Source: Desulfobacterales bacterium | GTDB taxonomy: Bacteria; Desulfobacterota; Desulfobacteria; Desulfobacterales; JAIPEE01 | Length of the DNA: 64,000 nt | Direction: 5' to 3' | Assembly (NCBI GenBank): GCA_021737275.1 | Contig: JAIPEE010000011.1 | Coordinates: forward strand, 23,385-87,384 | Shown here: positions 1-9,177 of the stretch, piece by piece | Numbering within the stretch: the first letter of the stretch is position 1 | How the letters are laid out: each line of letters starts with the position of its first letter | Position numbers and translations under genes: made by a program | The notes under the pieces: generated by a model | Seen by the model: only the letters and a program-made list of their open reading frames with translations | Databases searched by the model: none | What the model was told of the DNA's origin: nothing

Positions 1-1134
1 GCAGCTGTTGGTGCGGCGAGGCAGGGTGCGCATGTGCTCGTGATCGAAAAATATGGATTTCCCGGGGGGTTAGCTACTGCCGGTTTGGTGGGCATGATCT
101 GCGGCCTCTACCAGAGGGGTGGAGACAATGCCAGATATATTAGTAACGGTTTTGCAAAAGAGTTTGCTGAACGGTTAACGGCTTTGCCTGAAATATTTCC
201 ATGTAAACTGTTAGAGGGCCTTTGGGTGCTTCCCTACGATCTTGCAGATTTTGGACAGGTCGCCAATACCGTTGTTTGTCAGGAAAAGACAATAGAACCG
301 GTTTATCATGGTGTTGTGGCCGGCGTTAATACTGAGGCGGAGCATGTTAGTAACGTTCATACATTGGTCTGGAATCGTAATATCACTTTTGAGCCAACAA
401 GTGTTGTTGACTGTACGGGAGAAGCTACGGTTATTGCACTTGCCGGAGGCGCAACCGTTAAAAACACTATTGATCAAAACCCGGCCATACTGTTTGATAT
501 GACAGGTGCTACTACTAACCTTTGTAAACAATCTGATCGCCTTGCTGTTATGCGTAAAATTGTAAACGCAGTGGAACAAAAGAGGCTTCCGGAAATATGT
601 CGCGGTATTTCATTTGTGCCGACGGTCAGAGGCGGGCAATATGTTCGCCTTAAATTGCCGCTTAAGTTTAATGAAGCGCGTCACTGGAACAGTCTTTCTC
701 ATCTTGAGACCGAAACCCGTCTTATGGCCAATACACTCAGCCGATTTTTTGTTGAAGGCGTGCCCATGTTCAAACATGCCCGATTACGGTTAGCTTCGCA
801 GGTTGGTATTCGTGCAGGGCGTCGTGCTGTTGGAAAGTCTACGTTAACAGAAAAAGATGTCCTTGAATGTCGTAAATACGATGATACGGCGGCACGTAAT
901 GCATGGCCAATAGAAATCTGGAGCGATGGCGGGAGTCCTGAGATAAAGCATTTACCAGAGGGAGATTACTATGATATCCCGATGGGGTGCCTGATTTCTG
1001 AAAATCTGGAAAATATGTATATGGCCGGACGATGCCTGTCCGCAACAGATGAAGCGATTGCATCCGCTCGTGTCATCAGTGCGGCGCTGGATACCGGATA
1101 TGCGGCAGGAGCGGCGGCAGCTAAGTCAGGGTGA
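1..1134 (+). CDS. FAD-dependent oxidoreductase, 5' end outside window
   Basis: The reading frame is already open at base 1, so the true start and the first glycines of the FAD-binding GxGxxG motif lie outside the window. The first visible residues (AAVGAARQG, then HVLVIEKYGFPGG) are the end of a Rossmann dinucleotide-binding fold. The C-terminal stretch with RCLSATDEAIASARV and a Gly/Ala-rich tail is typical of the FAD_oxidored family (Pfam12831 type), whose members reduce or oxidise varied organic substrates; the substrate here cannot be told. It lies 31 bases upstream of an AMP-binding enzyme on the same strand and probably shares a transcript with it. The family call is fairly sure, the reaction unknown. 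Confidence 0.8.
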   Translation, partial: AAVGAARQGAHVLVIEKYGFPGGLATAGLVGMICGLYQRGGDNARYISNGFAKEFAERLTALPEIFPCKLLEGLWVLPYDLADFGQVANTVVCQEKTIEPVYHGVVAGVNTEAEHVSNVHTLVWNRNITFEPTSVVDCTGEATVIALAGGATVKNTIDQNPAILFDMTGATTNLCKQSDRLAVMRKIVNAVEQKRLPEICRGISFVPTVRGGQYVRLKLPLKFNEARHWNSLSHLETETRLMANTLSRFFVEGVPMFKHARLRLASQVGIRAGRRAVGKSTLTEKDVLECRKYDDTAARNAWPIEIWSDGGSPEIKHLPEGDYYDIPMGCLISENLENMYMAGRCLSATDEAIASARVISAALDTGYAAGAAAAKSG

Positions 1135-1165
1135 ATAAAACACAGGTGCTTTTATTGAACATATT

Positions 1166-2626
1166 ATGTCGGGAAACTTATTAATGAAAGTAACGGATAT
1201 TCCATATCAGTCTGCTGAAAAATGGCCTGAACAGACTGCGATTATAGATAAGTCCGGATCACTGAGCTATGCTGATCTTGCAGAAAATATTGCCCGGTCA
1301 ACGAAGCATTTAAAGGGTCTGGGCATTAAATCGGGTCATGGTGTGGGTGTGATGGCAGATAACGGGCGTGAATTTGTTATAAGCGCTTTTGCGGCCCTTG
1401 GCTGCGGGGCTACGGTAATGCCTGTCTGGCGGCAGATGAAAAATGCTGAACTGCTTGAAATGTTTAATGATGCGCCTATTCAAGCTATAATTCATGATTC
1501 CCGGGATGCTCATCGTTTCGATGAATCATCGGCGGATGTACCCATTCCCGGTGCCGGAACCATGAAACTGTCCTGGACCAATAATGAAGCTGGTGCCGCT
1601 TTTGCTTCTTTTGTGGACGATCCGGCTTTTGTCCGATTTACTTCCGGAACAACCGGCAAGTCAAAGGGTGTTGTCCTTTCCCATAAGGGTGTTATTGAGC
1701 GTACGTATGCATCAAATCGGTTGATTGGTCTTAATAATACGGACAAAATAATATGGGTGCTTCCCATGGCATTTCATTTTTTTGTGTCAATTGTTTTGTA
1801 CCTGCGATATGGTTGTACCATCATTGTCTGTCAGGATCATCTTGCTGAAACAATTCTTGATGCTGCAAATGATCACCAGGCTACCGTTCTTTATGCTTCA
1901 CCAATGCACATTCGCATGCTTACAGCGGACAAATCCGGACGCGGTTTTCCAAACCTGCGTTATGCCATCTCAACATCCTCAGGATTACCGCAACCGCTTT
2001 TTCAGACTTTTCATGAACGGTTTGGCATTCCTGTTTCTCAGGCATATGGTATTATTGAAATAGGATTACCTCTGATTAATCTGGCCGCTCCTGTTGAGCG
2101 TCCTGATTCGGTCGGTAAACCTCAACCGGATTATGATGTTGCGATACTGGATGATAATTGTTGTGAAGTTCCCCGGGGTGAGATCGGACATCTGGCCTTT
2201 CGCGGGCCGGGCCTGTTTTCCGGCTATCTCGATCCCCCGCGACTGAGCAGCGAAGTTTTGAAAAATGGCTGGTTCTTTACGGGAGATATGGCGTCTGTTG
2301 ATCATGAAAATTTTGTTTCAGTGAAGGGGCGGTGTAATGCGATGATTAATGTTGCCGGCAACAAAGTTTTTCCTGAAGAAGTTGAATCGGTTCTACTTCA
2401 GCATTCTGCTGTGGCGAAAGCGCATGTTTTCGGCCGGACACATTATATGATGGGTGAAGCTGTTTTTGCTGAAGTATCTTTGTACGATAAATATGAAACC
2501 ATACCGGAACATGAACTTATCACATTCTGCCGTGATCGGCTGTCATTTTTTAAAACCCCTCAAAAAATCTTCTTTACAACAGATATTGATGAAACAGCGA
2601 GCGGTAAAATCAAGAGAAACGTATGA
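1166..2626 (+). CDS. AMP-dependent acyl-CoA/acyl-ACP synthetase
   Basis: This 486-residue protein belongs to the class I adenylate-forming superfamily, which activates a carboxylic acid with ATP and passes it to CoA or a carrier thiol. The phosphate-binding loop reads FTSGTTGKSKGVVLSH (about residues 158-173). Later come AYGIIEIG, the place of the usual YGxTE motif, and GWFFTGDMA with the conserved Asp. The C-terminal lid ends with ETASGKIKRNV, carrying the usual catalytic Lys. The first ATG has only a weak ribosome site; an in-frame ATG at 1184 is an alternative start. It follows the FAD oxidoreductase closely. The substrate is unknown, and whether it serves the polyene-like cluster 3 kb away is only a guess. 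Confidence 0.85.
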   Translation: MSGNLLMKVTDIPYQSAEKWPEQTAIIDKSGSLSYADLAENIARSTKHLKGLGIKSGHGVGVMADNGREFVISAFAALGCGATVMPVWRQMKNAELLEMFNDAPIQAIIHDSRDAHRFDESSADVPIPGAGTMKLSWTNNEAGAAFASFVDDPAFVRFTSGTTGKSKGVVLSHKGVIERTYASNRLIGLNNTDKIIWVLPMAFHFFVSIVLYLRYGCTIIVCQDHLAETILDAANDHQATVLYASPMHIRMLTADKSGRGFPNLRYAISTSSGLPQPLFQTFHERFGIPVSQAYGIIEIGLPLINLAAPVERPDSVGKPQPDYDVAILDDNCCEVPRGEIGHLAFRGPGLFSGYLDPPRLSSEVLKNGWFFTGDMASVDHENFVSVKGRCNAMINVAGNKVFPEEVESVLLQHSAVAKAHVFGRTHYMMGEAVFAEVSLYDKYETIPEHELITFCRDRLSFFKTPQKIFFTTDIDETASGKIKRNV

Positions 2627-2887
2627 GCGGTATTTTTAAACGTTAATTGAGATGTTGACTATTGTGGATTGGATAATCCCATATTGTAAATTCCTGAAAT
2701 ATTTATAATTTTATTTGATCATTTATTATATTCTGATGTATAATCTATTTTTATGATTTCATTTTTTTCAACCAGGTCGTTAATTTACATTTTTTAAGCT
2801 TTCCAAATAGTACGGGAGTCCATTTTTTTGAGTTACGCTGTATTTTTATTTTAAATATTCATTAAACGTTCTTTCAAGGAGGTAAAA

Positions 2888-3697
2888 ATGGATGATGTGA
2901 TGTTCAGAATTCAGGGTTTATTGACAGAATTCGGTTTAAAAATATTGATCGCACTGGCTATTTTTATAATTGGCCGCTGGGTTGCAAAAGGAATCAGAAA
3001 GATTGTCAGAAAACTTCTTTCCAAAGGTAATGCAGATGAAACAATTGTAAAATTTGCCGGGAATATTACCTATGTTATTCTCATGATTTTTGTTATCCTT
3101 GCTGCGGTCAGTAAGCTGGGCGTACAGACCACTTCGCTGATTGCCGTACTTGGCGCTGCCGGTTTAGCTGTTGGTCTGGCATTGCAGGGATCTCTTTCAA
3201 ACTTCGCTTCCGGAATTTTAATGATTGCGTTCAGACCATTTAAAGCAGGTGATTATATCGAGGGCGCCGGCACCGGCGGGGTTGTTGATGAGATTGGTAT
3301 TTTTGCCACCATCATTAAAACACCGGATAACAAAAAGGTCATTATCCCGAACTCAAATCTAACAAGCGATACAATTACCAATTTCACCGCAATGGGAACC
3401 AGGCGTATTGATCTTGTGGTTGGCGTCAGTTACAGTGATGATATTGATAAGGTTAAGCGTACGCTCCAGGATATCCTTAAAGCTGAATCCAGGCTCCTTG
3501 CAGATCCGGCCCCAAAGATCGGTCTGGTTGAAATGGCTGATAGCAGTGTGAATTTTGTGGTTCGCCCATGGGTAAAATCTGATGATTACTGGGATACCTT
3601 TTTCGATCTGCAGGAAACCATTAAAAAACGTTTTGATAAGGAAGGTATATCAATTCCATTTCCACAGCGGGATGTTCATATGTATCAGCATCCGTGA
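2888..3697 (+). CDS. mscS: Small-conductance mechanosensitive channel, MscS family
   Basis: The 269-residue protein has the size of a basic MscS subunit, a heptameric inner-membrane channel that opens under membrane tension to release solutes during hypo-osmotic shock. It shows an N-terminal transmembrane helix, a second hydrophobic segment, and the Gly/Ala-rich pore helix (AAGLAVGLALQGSLSNFASG, about residues 90-109). The cytoplasmic beta domain follows (FKAGDYIEGAGTGG, then IPNSNL). A strong ribosome site, AAGGAGG, lies just before the ATG. The gene stands alone between two AT-rich spacers of 261 and 94 bases. The assignment is secure. Confidence 0.93.
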   Translation: MDDVMFRIQGLLTEFGLKILIALAIFIIGRWVAKGIRKIVRKLLSKGNADETIVKFAGNITYVILMIFVILAAVSKLGVQTTSLIAVLGAAGLAVGLALQGSLSNFASGILMIAFRPFKAGDYIEGAGTGGVVDEIGIFATIIKTPDNKKVIIPNSNLTSDTITNFTAMGTRRIDLVVGVSYSDDIDKVKRTLQDILKAESRLLADPAPKIGLVEMADSSVNFVVRPWVKSDDYWDTFFDLQETIKKRFDKEGISIPFPQRDVHMYQHP

Positions 3698-3717
3698 TAA
3701 ACGGTAATTATGATAAA

Positions 3718-3745
3718 TTGACACCATAAGTAATTTTAGTATTAA
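3718..3745 (+). promoter_or_regulatory. Candidate sigma-70 promoter
   Basis: TTGACA at 3718-3723 is a perfect -35 hexamer. After 16 bases comes TATTAA (3740-3745), four of six matches to the -10 consensus. It sits about 45 bases upstream of the small exported protein at 3792 and would serve it as a single-gene transcript. This is a motif match only. Confidence 0.4.
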
Positions 3746-3791
3746 AATTTATTTTGTAAAATATCTTGCCATTTTTTTTCAGGAGAAAAAT

Positions 3792-4355
3792 ATGAGAACT
3801 GCCGTATCAATTATGATTGTGTTTTATATCTGCTGTTGTATACCGGTCAGTATATTTGCTGCGGGTGAAGAAATAGATTTGATGAGTGAACCTAACGTTT
3901 ATACGCTTGTTTCACTGCACCCTGATGAACAAAACAACAGACTTTATACCGTAAACTATCAACTTCCCGGGTTTATTCCTATGTGTTCTGCCGTAGAAAT
4001 TTTAAGCCTGAATGATAAAAAACTTACATTCAAAGTAATTGGCAGAAACAAAACCTACACATATCTTTACCATAAAACATCACCTGAGTCTCTTAAAGAA
4101 CATTTAAACAAATTTTTTGGTCCGAAATGCAATAATGCCGAAGTTAAAAAACTGAGTGAGGTTGATCAAAATGGTATTAGTATGGGAAGGGCGTCGATTG
4201 GTATGACTAAAAAAGGAGTTCTTTATGCACTTGGATATCCGCCAATGCATGTAACCTATTCTCTGGATATGAATGTTTGGACATACTGGAAAAATCGATT
4301 TGTAAAAATGGAAATTGAATTTGACAAAAATGGCCTTGTAACTGCAATACGGTAA
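3792..4355 (+). CDS. Exported protein with BamE/SmpA-like C-terminus
   Basis: A 187-residue protein with an N-terminal signal peptide (hydrophobic core VSIMIVFYICCCIPVSIF, then an Ala-rich cleavage region), so probably periplasmic or outer-membrane associated. The C-terminal third (ISMGRASIGMTKKGVLYALGYP, then VWTYW and a Phe-rich strand) follows the SmpA/OmlA/BamE pattern: a GMTK-like turn, 'LGxP', then 'W.Y..' and a closing beta-strand. The middle is not recognised. A good ribosome site (AGGAG) precedes the ATG. It is probably monocistronic, ended by the hairpin at 4476-4527. BamE is a subunit of the outer-membrane protein assembly machine, but here only a fold resemblance is claimed. Confidence 0.75.
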   Translation: MRTAVSIMIVFYICCCIPVSIFAAGEEIDLMSEPNVYTLVSLHPDEQNNRLYTVNYQLPGFIPMCSAVEILSLNDKKLTFKVIGRNKTYTYLYHKTSPESLKEHLNKFFGPKCNNAEVKKLSEVDQNGISMGRASIGMTKKGVLYALGYPPMHVTYSLDMNVWTYWKNRFVKMEIEFDKNGLVTAIR

Positions 4356-4475
4356 CGTTGTATATCAAGAACAGTTTATATATCTGATGAGAAAGCATGA
4401 GATTAATTACAATAAGTTGGAGTATCAGATGGCCCGACGGTTTTATAACCGGCTGAACGTTATAAATGCAATAAT

Positions 4476-4527
4476 AACCCCGATTGAATACTAATTCCTG
4501 TTTCAGGTGTCGTATTGAATCGGGGTT
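4476..4527. terminator. Hairpin between convergent genes, likely bidirectional terminator
   Basis: AACCCCGATTGAATAC (4476-4491) and GTATTGAATCGGGGTT (4512-4527) form a 16-base stem with one mismatch and a 20-base loop. It lies between two genes that point at each other (3792-4355 plus, 4577-5146 minus), where a shared terminator is expected. The U-tract on either strand is short. Confidence 0.65.
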
Positions 4528-4576
4528 TGGTATAATCTTAAAGCGTGCGATTCAACTATCATAAGTATCTTAAAAT

Positions 4577-5146
4577 TTATTTACTCAAAGAACAGTACTC
4601 AGTAATCTCTTTTGCTACTTCATTAAGCATTAAATTATCTGTAGTACCGATACTCCATCCGCCTGACCATGCGTCACCTCTTTCAAAAAACTCAGGGTCT
4701 GCAATAACCTTTCCAGTAGAACTATCTCGAAAAGTTACTTCCATAAGAACGGCCGAACTGCCGGCCATGGCTCCAGCCCAAAATCTGGCTGCGCCCCCGA
4801 CAAATTTTATCTCTTTAATATATGGTGTGATTTGTAAGGTTCTTTCCGCAGAGTCAGAAAAGTTTTCACTGAGTTCTATTCTCTTAAGATTTGGAAAAAC
4901 CATTTTTATGTCACGAAATAACAATTCATCAATTTTAACCAACGCTTTTTGGTTTGCATCTGAAGATGCAAAATTCTCATCTAATTCAACAGCCTTCATT
5001 TCAACGTTTTGAAATTTATTAAATCTTACGGTTGTCGGTTTTGAAAGTTTAGTTGGTTTTGAAAGGTTTGTTGCACAACTTGTCAGAAAAAGTGTAGTAA
5101 TAGTTACAATAAGAATCCGGTAAAAAAAGGTTCGATTGATCTTCAT
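4577..5146 (-). CDS. Putative lipoprotein, DUF4410-like
   Basis: The 189-residue product begins with a type II signal peptide; the lipobox LTSC places the lipidated Cys near residue 24, so it should be an outer- or inner-membrane lipoprotein. The rest resembles DUF4410 proteins: a short beta-rich body with SERTLQITPYIKEIKFVGG, then an Ala/Gly-rich segment (ARFWAGAMAGSSAVLMEV) and a strand ending DSSTGKVIADPEF. The function of that family is not established. It is transcribed towards the hairpin at 4476-4527. It has no clear link to the large minus-strand operon that ends at 5357. Confidence 0.75.
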   Translation of the reverse strand: MKINRTFFYRILIVTITTLFLTSCATNLSKPTKLSKPTTVRFNKFQNVEMKAVELDENFASSDANQKALVKIDELLFRDIKMVFPNLKRIELSENFSDSAERTLQITPYIKEIKFVGGAARFWAGAMAGSSAVLMEVTFRDSSTGKVIADPEFFERGDAWSGGWSIGTTDNLMLNEVAKEITEYCSLSK

Positions 5147-5356
5147 GCTTTATATTCCTTTATATAAACAATAATACTGTAAACTATCAAAAGTGATATC
5201 TATGCCCGATTATTGTTAATTAATAAGTAAAAGTTTCATGTCATAAATTATGATCATTTTCAAATATTAATTTGGGTAAAGGTGAGATTTCCATGCTTCC
5301 TGCAAATATTATAAAAACGATTTAGCGCAATAATTTAAGGAATAAATTAAATATTA

Positions 5357-7807
5357 TCAGGTTTTGTCTCTTGACCAAACCCAGGCATAATTAATCATAA
5401 CAAATAAAAAACCACTACCTATACCCAGCAATGCTGTAAAGCCGATATTGTGAAGTGCAGGATGCCTTGCAAAAAGAAGAGCCCCTATACCAAACAAGGT
5501 TGTCAGTGCAGAAACTGTGACTGCACTACCGGCATGAGAAACTTCATTTTGTGACCTGAATGAAGCATGGCCGAGAAAAAGGGAGTAGTCCACAACAAGT
5601 CCAAAAACAAAAATGATAACAAGCACGGCCATCAGATTTAAAGGAATATTAAACCATCCCATAAAACCAAATGTAAAGATAATGGCCTGTGCAAGCGGTA
5701 GAAAAAACCGGATGGTTCTGAAAAGATTTCCGGTATAAATTGACAGCAGGAGAATGGTTGAAAAAAGTGCAAGGCTACCCAGCTTAACAAATTCACTTAA
5801 AATTAATTCAAGAATTTTGCTGACAAAAGATTTCCCGCTTGCAGCAAATGCAAAGGGGACATCTTCTTTCAGCTTGCTGCCAAAATTGTTGATTTCAGAC
5901 ATGTTACTAAGAGAAAAGCGTATCAGCAGTGTACTATGATGTCTTCCGGTTGAAAGCTGACTGGAAATCATTTGTTCCAGCAGGGGCTGGGTTAATATTT
6001 TTGTAAGGTCAAGATCCGGCATTGTTCCGGGAAGTTTTTCAATTTGACTGGTCAGAAATGATGAGCGCAGGCCATGTTTAGTTACGATTTCAGTGAGATC
6101 GGTAATCAGGCTTGTCTTTTTGTGACTGTTCCAGAAATGCTCCCAGCGGTTACGGTTGGCAAGACGTATTTTACCGGAAGGAAGAATCCCGGCCAGGGAT
6201 GTATAGCTTTGAATACCCGCAGAATCTTTATGGGCTGCCAGCCAGTTTTCTATCTGTTCACCTCTTTGAAAAAGCGTTTCCTGATCGTTCGCACGGGCAA
6301 TAATGTATGCTGAATTCATTAACGACGGGAACGTTGACCTCAGCGTATTCATATCCTGCTCTATCGATGGGGAAACCATATTCAACTTTTCAACATCGCC
6401 GTCAAATTCTATTTTGAAAAGTCCGGGGAGCGCAATCAGTGTAAGGCCAAGAGAAAACACCATCAATGATGTTCTGCTTTTTTGAGTTGTTTTTTGAAAA
6501 ATATCCATAAGTGCAGTTAAATTCAGTACGGCGGTATTTTTATTGTCTTTTTGCGAGATTAAAAGCGGAAGTATAAATAAAACAAAAAGAACAGAAACAA
6601 TAATGCCGATCACGCTGAACTTGCCAAGCTGACTGTAACCTGGAAAGCTTGATGCACTGAGAATCAGAAAAGCGGAAAGAGTTGTTACAGCGCATAACAA
6701 AAGCGGAGTTCTGATGCCTGATACCATTTTAAGAATATTATATTGAGTTAATTCACTTTTTTTTAACTGATCGGCCCTGAATAAAACATGGATACCAAAA
6801 TCCACGACAATCCCAATCAACACACCGCCCATCCCCAATACAATGGCTGAAATTCCCGGAAGAGTTAAGGCAGTCACTGCACTGGCTGCCAGTATGCCAA
6901 AAAATGCCGGAATCAGTGCCATAACAAAATAATGTTTTCTTTTAAATATAAGCAGGCATAGTAATGTGATTGCTGTAAGAGAGATACTGACGGTAACCGT
7001 TATGTCACGCTTTATAGTGGATGCGTTGTGAACGGCAAAGCGATGCCCGGATAACCATGCGATATTGATATCAGGGTTAATGGTTTTGATATCGGCAATA
7101 ATCCGGTTGATATCATTAACCAGCAACATGCCCTTATTGGAGTCGGTATCTTTTATTACGGGCTTTGCCGTTAATATGATACTCCGGTTATCAGCAGAGA
7201 ACAGATATCCATTACTGATTACCATATCGCTGTTTTTGGTACGTGCACGTTCCAGCTTATTTGTCAGGAATGTATCGATTCCCAGGGGATCTGTTTTAAA
7301 AAGTTGAGATAAGAACGGAGATGGGGTTTCTATGAGTAATCGTTTCCAGCCGGCCAGCCTGTTATCGATGGCCTCCGGTGTCAGAAGATTTGTCAACAGC
7401 GCTTCATCTTCTGCAGTAAAAAGATCGGCACGAAAGGTGCGTAATACATTCAGCGCATCCATCATATCTCCGGCATCCCACCTGGCGAAAACCCGCTCTA
7501 CCCATGAACTGTTTCGCAGTTGATTTGCAAGTTCGTCCACTGAATTGATCAGCGTTGCTTCATTGGTATCAGCACCGGTCATTTGAACCATGAAAACCAG
7601 GTGATTGGATTTCTGAAAGTTTTTCAATACCTCTGAATAACTCCGGACCGATTCTTCTTCCAAGGGAAGAAGGTCCATTATATCTTCTTCCAGTTTCAGT
7701 GAGGAGGCAAAATAAACAAGAAATGCACCAATGACAAGACAAAGGAATAACGACGATTTGCGGTATCTGAAAAGAAGAATCTGAATTTTATCAATTAAAG
7801 AATTCAT
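5357..7807 (-). CDS. MMPL/RND-family exporter, ApeM-like
   Basis: The 816-residue protein has the two-fold architecture of MMPL lipid exporters: a transmembrane helix, a large periplasmic loop (about residues 45-240), five helices, then the same pattern again. Each membrane bundle carries the family's charged turn (GIVVDFGIHVLFRADQ in the first half, GLVVDYSLFLGHASFRSQ in the second). Proteins of this kind move lipids, polyenes or glycolipids across the inner membrane; in aryl-polyene clusters the matching gene is apeM. It is the last gene of the 23-gene block and overlaps the lipoprotein gene upstream by four bases. The most likely cargo is the lipid made by this cluster, an inference from context. 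Confidence 0.88.
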   Translation of the reverse strand: MNSLIDKIQILLFRYRKSSLFLCLVIGAFLVYFASSLKLEEDIMDLLPLEEESVRSYSEVLKNFQKSNHLVFMVQMTGADTNEATLINSVDELANQLRNSSWVERVFARWDAGDMMDALNVLRTFRADLFTAEDEALLTNLLTPEAIDNRLAGWKRLLIETPSPFLSQLFKTDPLGIDTFLTNKLERARTKNSDMVISNGYLFSADNRSIILTAKPVIKDTDSNKGMLLVNDINRIIADIKTINPDINIAWLSGHRFAVHNASTIKRDITVTVSISLTAITLLCLLIFKRKHYFVMALIPAFFGILAASAVTALTLPGISAIVLGMGGVLIGIVVDFGIHVLFRADQLKKSELTQYNILKMVSGIRTPLLLCAVTTLSAFLILSASSFPGYSQLGKFSVIGIIVSVLFVLFILPLLISQKDNKNTAVLNLTALMDIFQKTTQKSRTSLMVFSLGLTLIALPGLFKIEFDGDVEKLNMVSPSIEQDMNTLRSTFPSLMNSAYIIARANDQETLFQRGEQIENWLAAHKDSAGIQSYTSLAGILPSGKIRLANRNRWEHFWNSHKKTSLITDLTEIVTKHGLRSSFLTSQIEKLPGTMPDLDLTKILTQPLLEQMISSQLSTGRHHSTLLIRFSLSNMSEINNFGSKLKEDVPFAFAASGKSFVSKILELILSEFVKLGSLALFSTILLLSIYTGNLFRTIRFFLPLAQAIIFTFGFMGWFNIPLNLMAVLVIIFVFGLVVDYSLFLGHASFRSQNEVSHAGSAVTVSALTTLFGIGALLFARHPALHNIGFTALLGIGSGFLFVMINYAWVWSRDKT

Positions 7808-8502
7808 TCAGTGCCTTCGGGTAAGATAAATGCGTTATTGGTTTTCAGTCCCATCCACATTTCGGTAATATCAAGTTCAAATGAATAACCTGTTTCATGG
7901 TTGACCAGTTTGATATTGGAAGGTATCCGTGTATCTATACCCTCAAAATTTTTCCAATTGTTATAACTGCATTCACGAACCAGAACCCGTTTTGAATACT
8001 CCTTTGAGCGAAGAAGTATATTCGCTTCAGAAAACTCAAAAACATGGATAGTGTCACTATCGGATCTTAACAAAATACAGTCGGATCCACATGAGTTCAA
8101 TCCGCACTCTTTTCGCATAACTGAAAAGATATGGTAAAGGTCATCTGCCGGGCCGATTTTAATAAACTTTTCCGGAATTTGCTCAGGAAAGGCCAGAAGA
8201 TGAGTTTTGCCATTTACATAGAGAAAATCAAAAAAGGTTAAACCGATTTCGCCCATACCCTTGGAACGCATGTTTATACCATATAGAGCAGTATAGGTAA
8301 CAAAGTCCATCTCCTTACCGGATATATCCAGTTTAACCCGACCCGAAAAACGGCATGCGTTGGGGAAAATTCGGCGGAGTATTTCAAATTGCTTTACTTG
8401 TTTATAGGACGGCTCAGCTACCGGGTAAGTGAAAATGATTTTTGAAGCACAGGACAGCATGAAAACACAAAGAAAAATTCCTGCTGCCCAACGGAACTTC
8501 AT
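7804..8502 (-). CDS. Lipoprotein, possibly DUF3261 (ApeN-like)
   Basis: A 232-residue protein with a lipobox near the N-terminus (FMLSC, Cys at residue 18) and so probably a membrane-anchored lipoprotein. No catalytic motif was recognised. Its place between lolA-like and MMPL-exporter genes, with four-base overlaps on both sides, is exactly where aryl-polyene clusters encode a DUF3261 lipoprotein (ApeN), thought to help the product reach the outer membrane. The identity with DUF3261 rests on size, lipobox and position rather than on a diagnostic motif. It carries several Cys residues in its middle (CGLNSCGSDC), which may form disulfides. Confidence 0.7.
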   Translation of the reverse strand: MKFRWAAGIFLCVFMLSCASKIIFTYPVAEPSYKQVKQFEILRRIFPNACRFSGRVKLDISGKEMDFVTYTALYGINMRSKGMGEIGLTFFDFLYVNGKTHLLAFPEQIPEKFIKIGPADDLYHIFSVMRKECGLNSCGSDCILLRSDSDTIHVFEFSEANILLRSKEYSKRVLVRECSYNNWKNFEGIDTRIPSNIKLVNHETGYSFELDITEMWMGLKTNNAFILPEGTE

Positions 8503-9170
8503 TCGGGTACCTCCAGGTTAAAACCAACCGGGTTGCTTAATGAAAAGAGCGCCATATCCAGCACCTGATTTTCCTTCTCATTGCTAAAAAGAATTTCAAG
8601 CTTATCTTCACTGCCTTCGAGGATAAGGAGTCTGTTAACCCTGAGTTTATCAGGATGCAGGAACAGGGTAATTGATGTGATCATCCCAGCCATACTTTCA
8701 GAGTGAGGTGTCAACACAATTTCAATGCCATTTTGCCGGTGAACCGTAATATTGTACTCTTTTTCAACCGCTGAGAAATCACCCTTTAGAATCTTCATCA
8801 TCTGATTCATAACCTCGGAAAACATTTTCGATTCAGGGAGGTTCATTTTGTTCAGAGAACCGTTTTTGACTTCAAACCGTGCGACATCACCCTGATTAAA
8901 GATAAATGCGGTTTGATATGGGTTTCGAGTCTCCCATCGTAACTGGTCCGGTGTTATAAAATAGAGTTTGCCTTTGGAGACTAATGATTCTTCAAAGACC
9001 TTCAGATGCCGGATCTGTTCAAAATCGGTTTCAAGGGTTTTTACTGCGCTAAGTGATGTTTGAATTTTACTTAAGATCTCTTCGGGTGTGACATCCAAAC
9101 TCTGTTCAGCAAAAACTGATGCAGGAGCTAACCATAATGCCAACAGGAATATTACTATATATCTTAACAT
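8499..9170 (-). CDS. LolA-like outer-membrane lipoprotein carrier
   Basis: The 223-residue protein has a cleavable signal peptide (LLALWLAPASVFA) and the LolA fold signature: SLSAVKTLETDFEQIRHL, followed by KGKLYFITPDQLRWETRNP. LolA carries hydrophobic cargo through the periplasm in a half-barrel cavity. Dedicated LolA paralogues occur in aryl-polyene clusters (ApeL), where they probably carry the polyene lipid rather than lipoproteins. Neighbours are the ApeN-like lipoprotein and the MMPL exporter, so these three genes together make a plausible export route. The ribosome site is weak. Confidence 0.85.
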   Translation of the reverse strand: MLRYIVIFLLALWLAPASVFAEQSLDVTPEEILSKIQTSLSAVKTLETDFEQIRHLKVFEESLVSKGKLYFITPDQLRWETRNPYQTAFIFNQGDVARFEVKNGSLNKMNLPESKMFSEVMNQMMKILKGDFSAVEKEYNITVHRQNGIEIVLTPHSESMAGMITSITLFLHPDKLRVNRLLILEGSEDKLEILFSNEKENQVLDMALFSLSNPVGFNLEVPE

Positions 9171-9177
9171 AGGAACT

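Noticed and set aside
4545..5012. 155-codon plus-strand frame
   Set aside because: It lies wholly over the minus-strand lipoprotein gene, has no ribosome site and its composition is that of a reverse-strand shadow.
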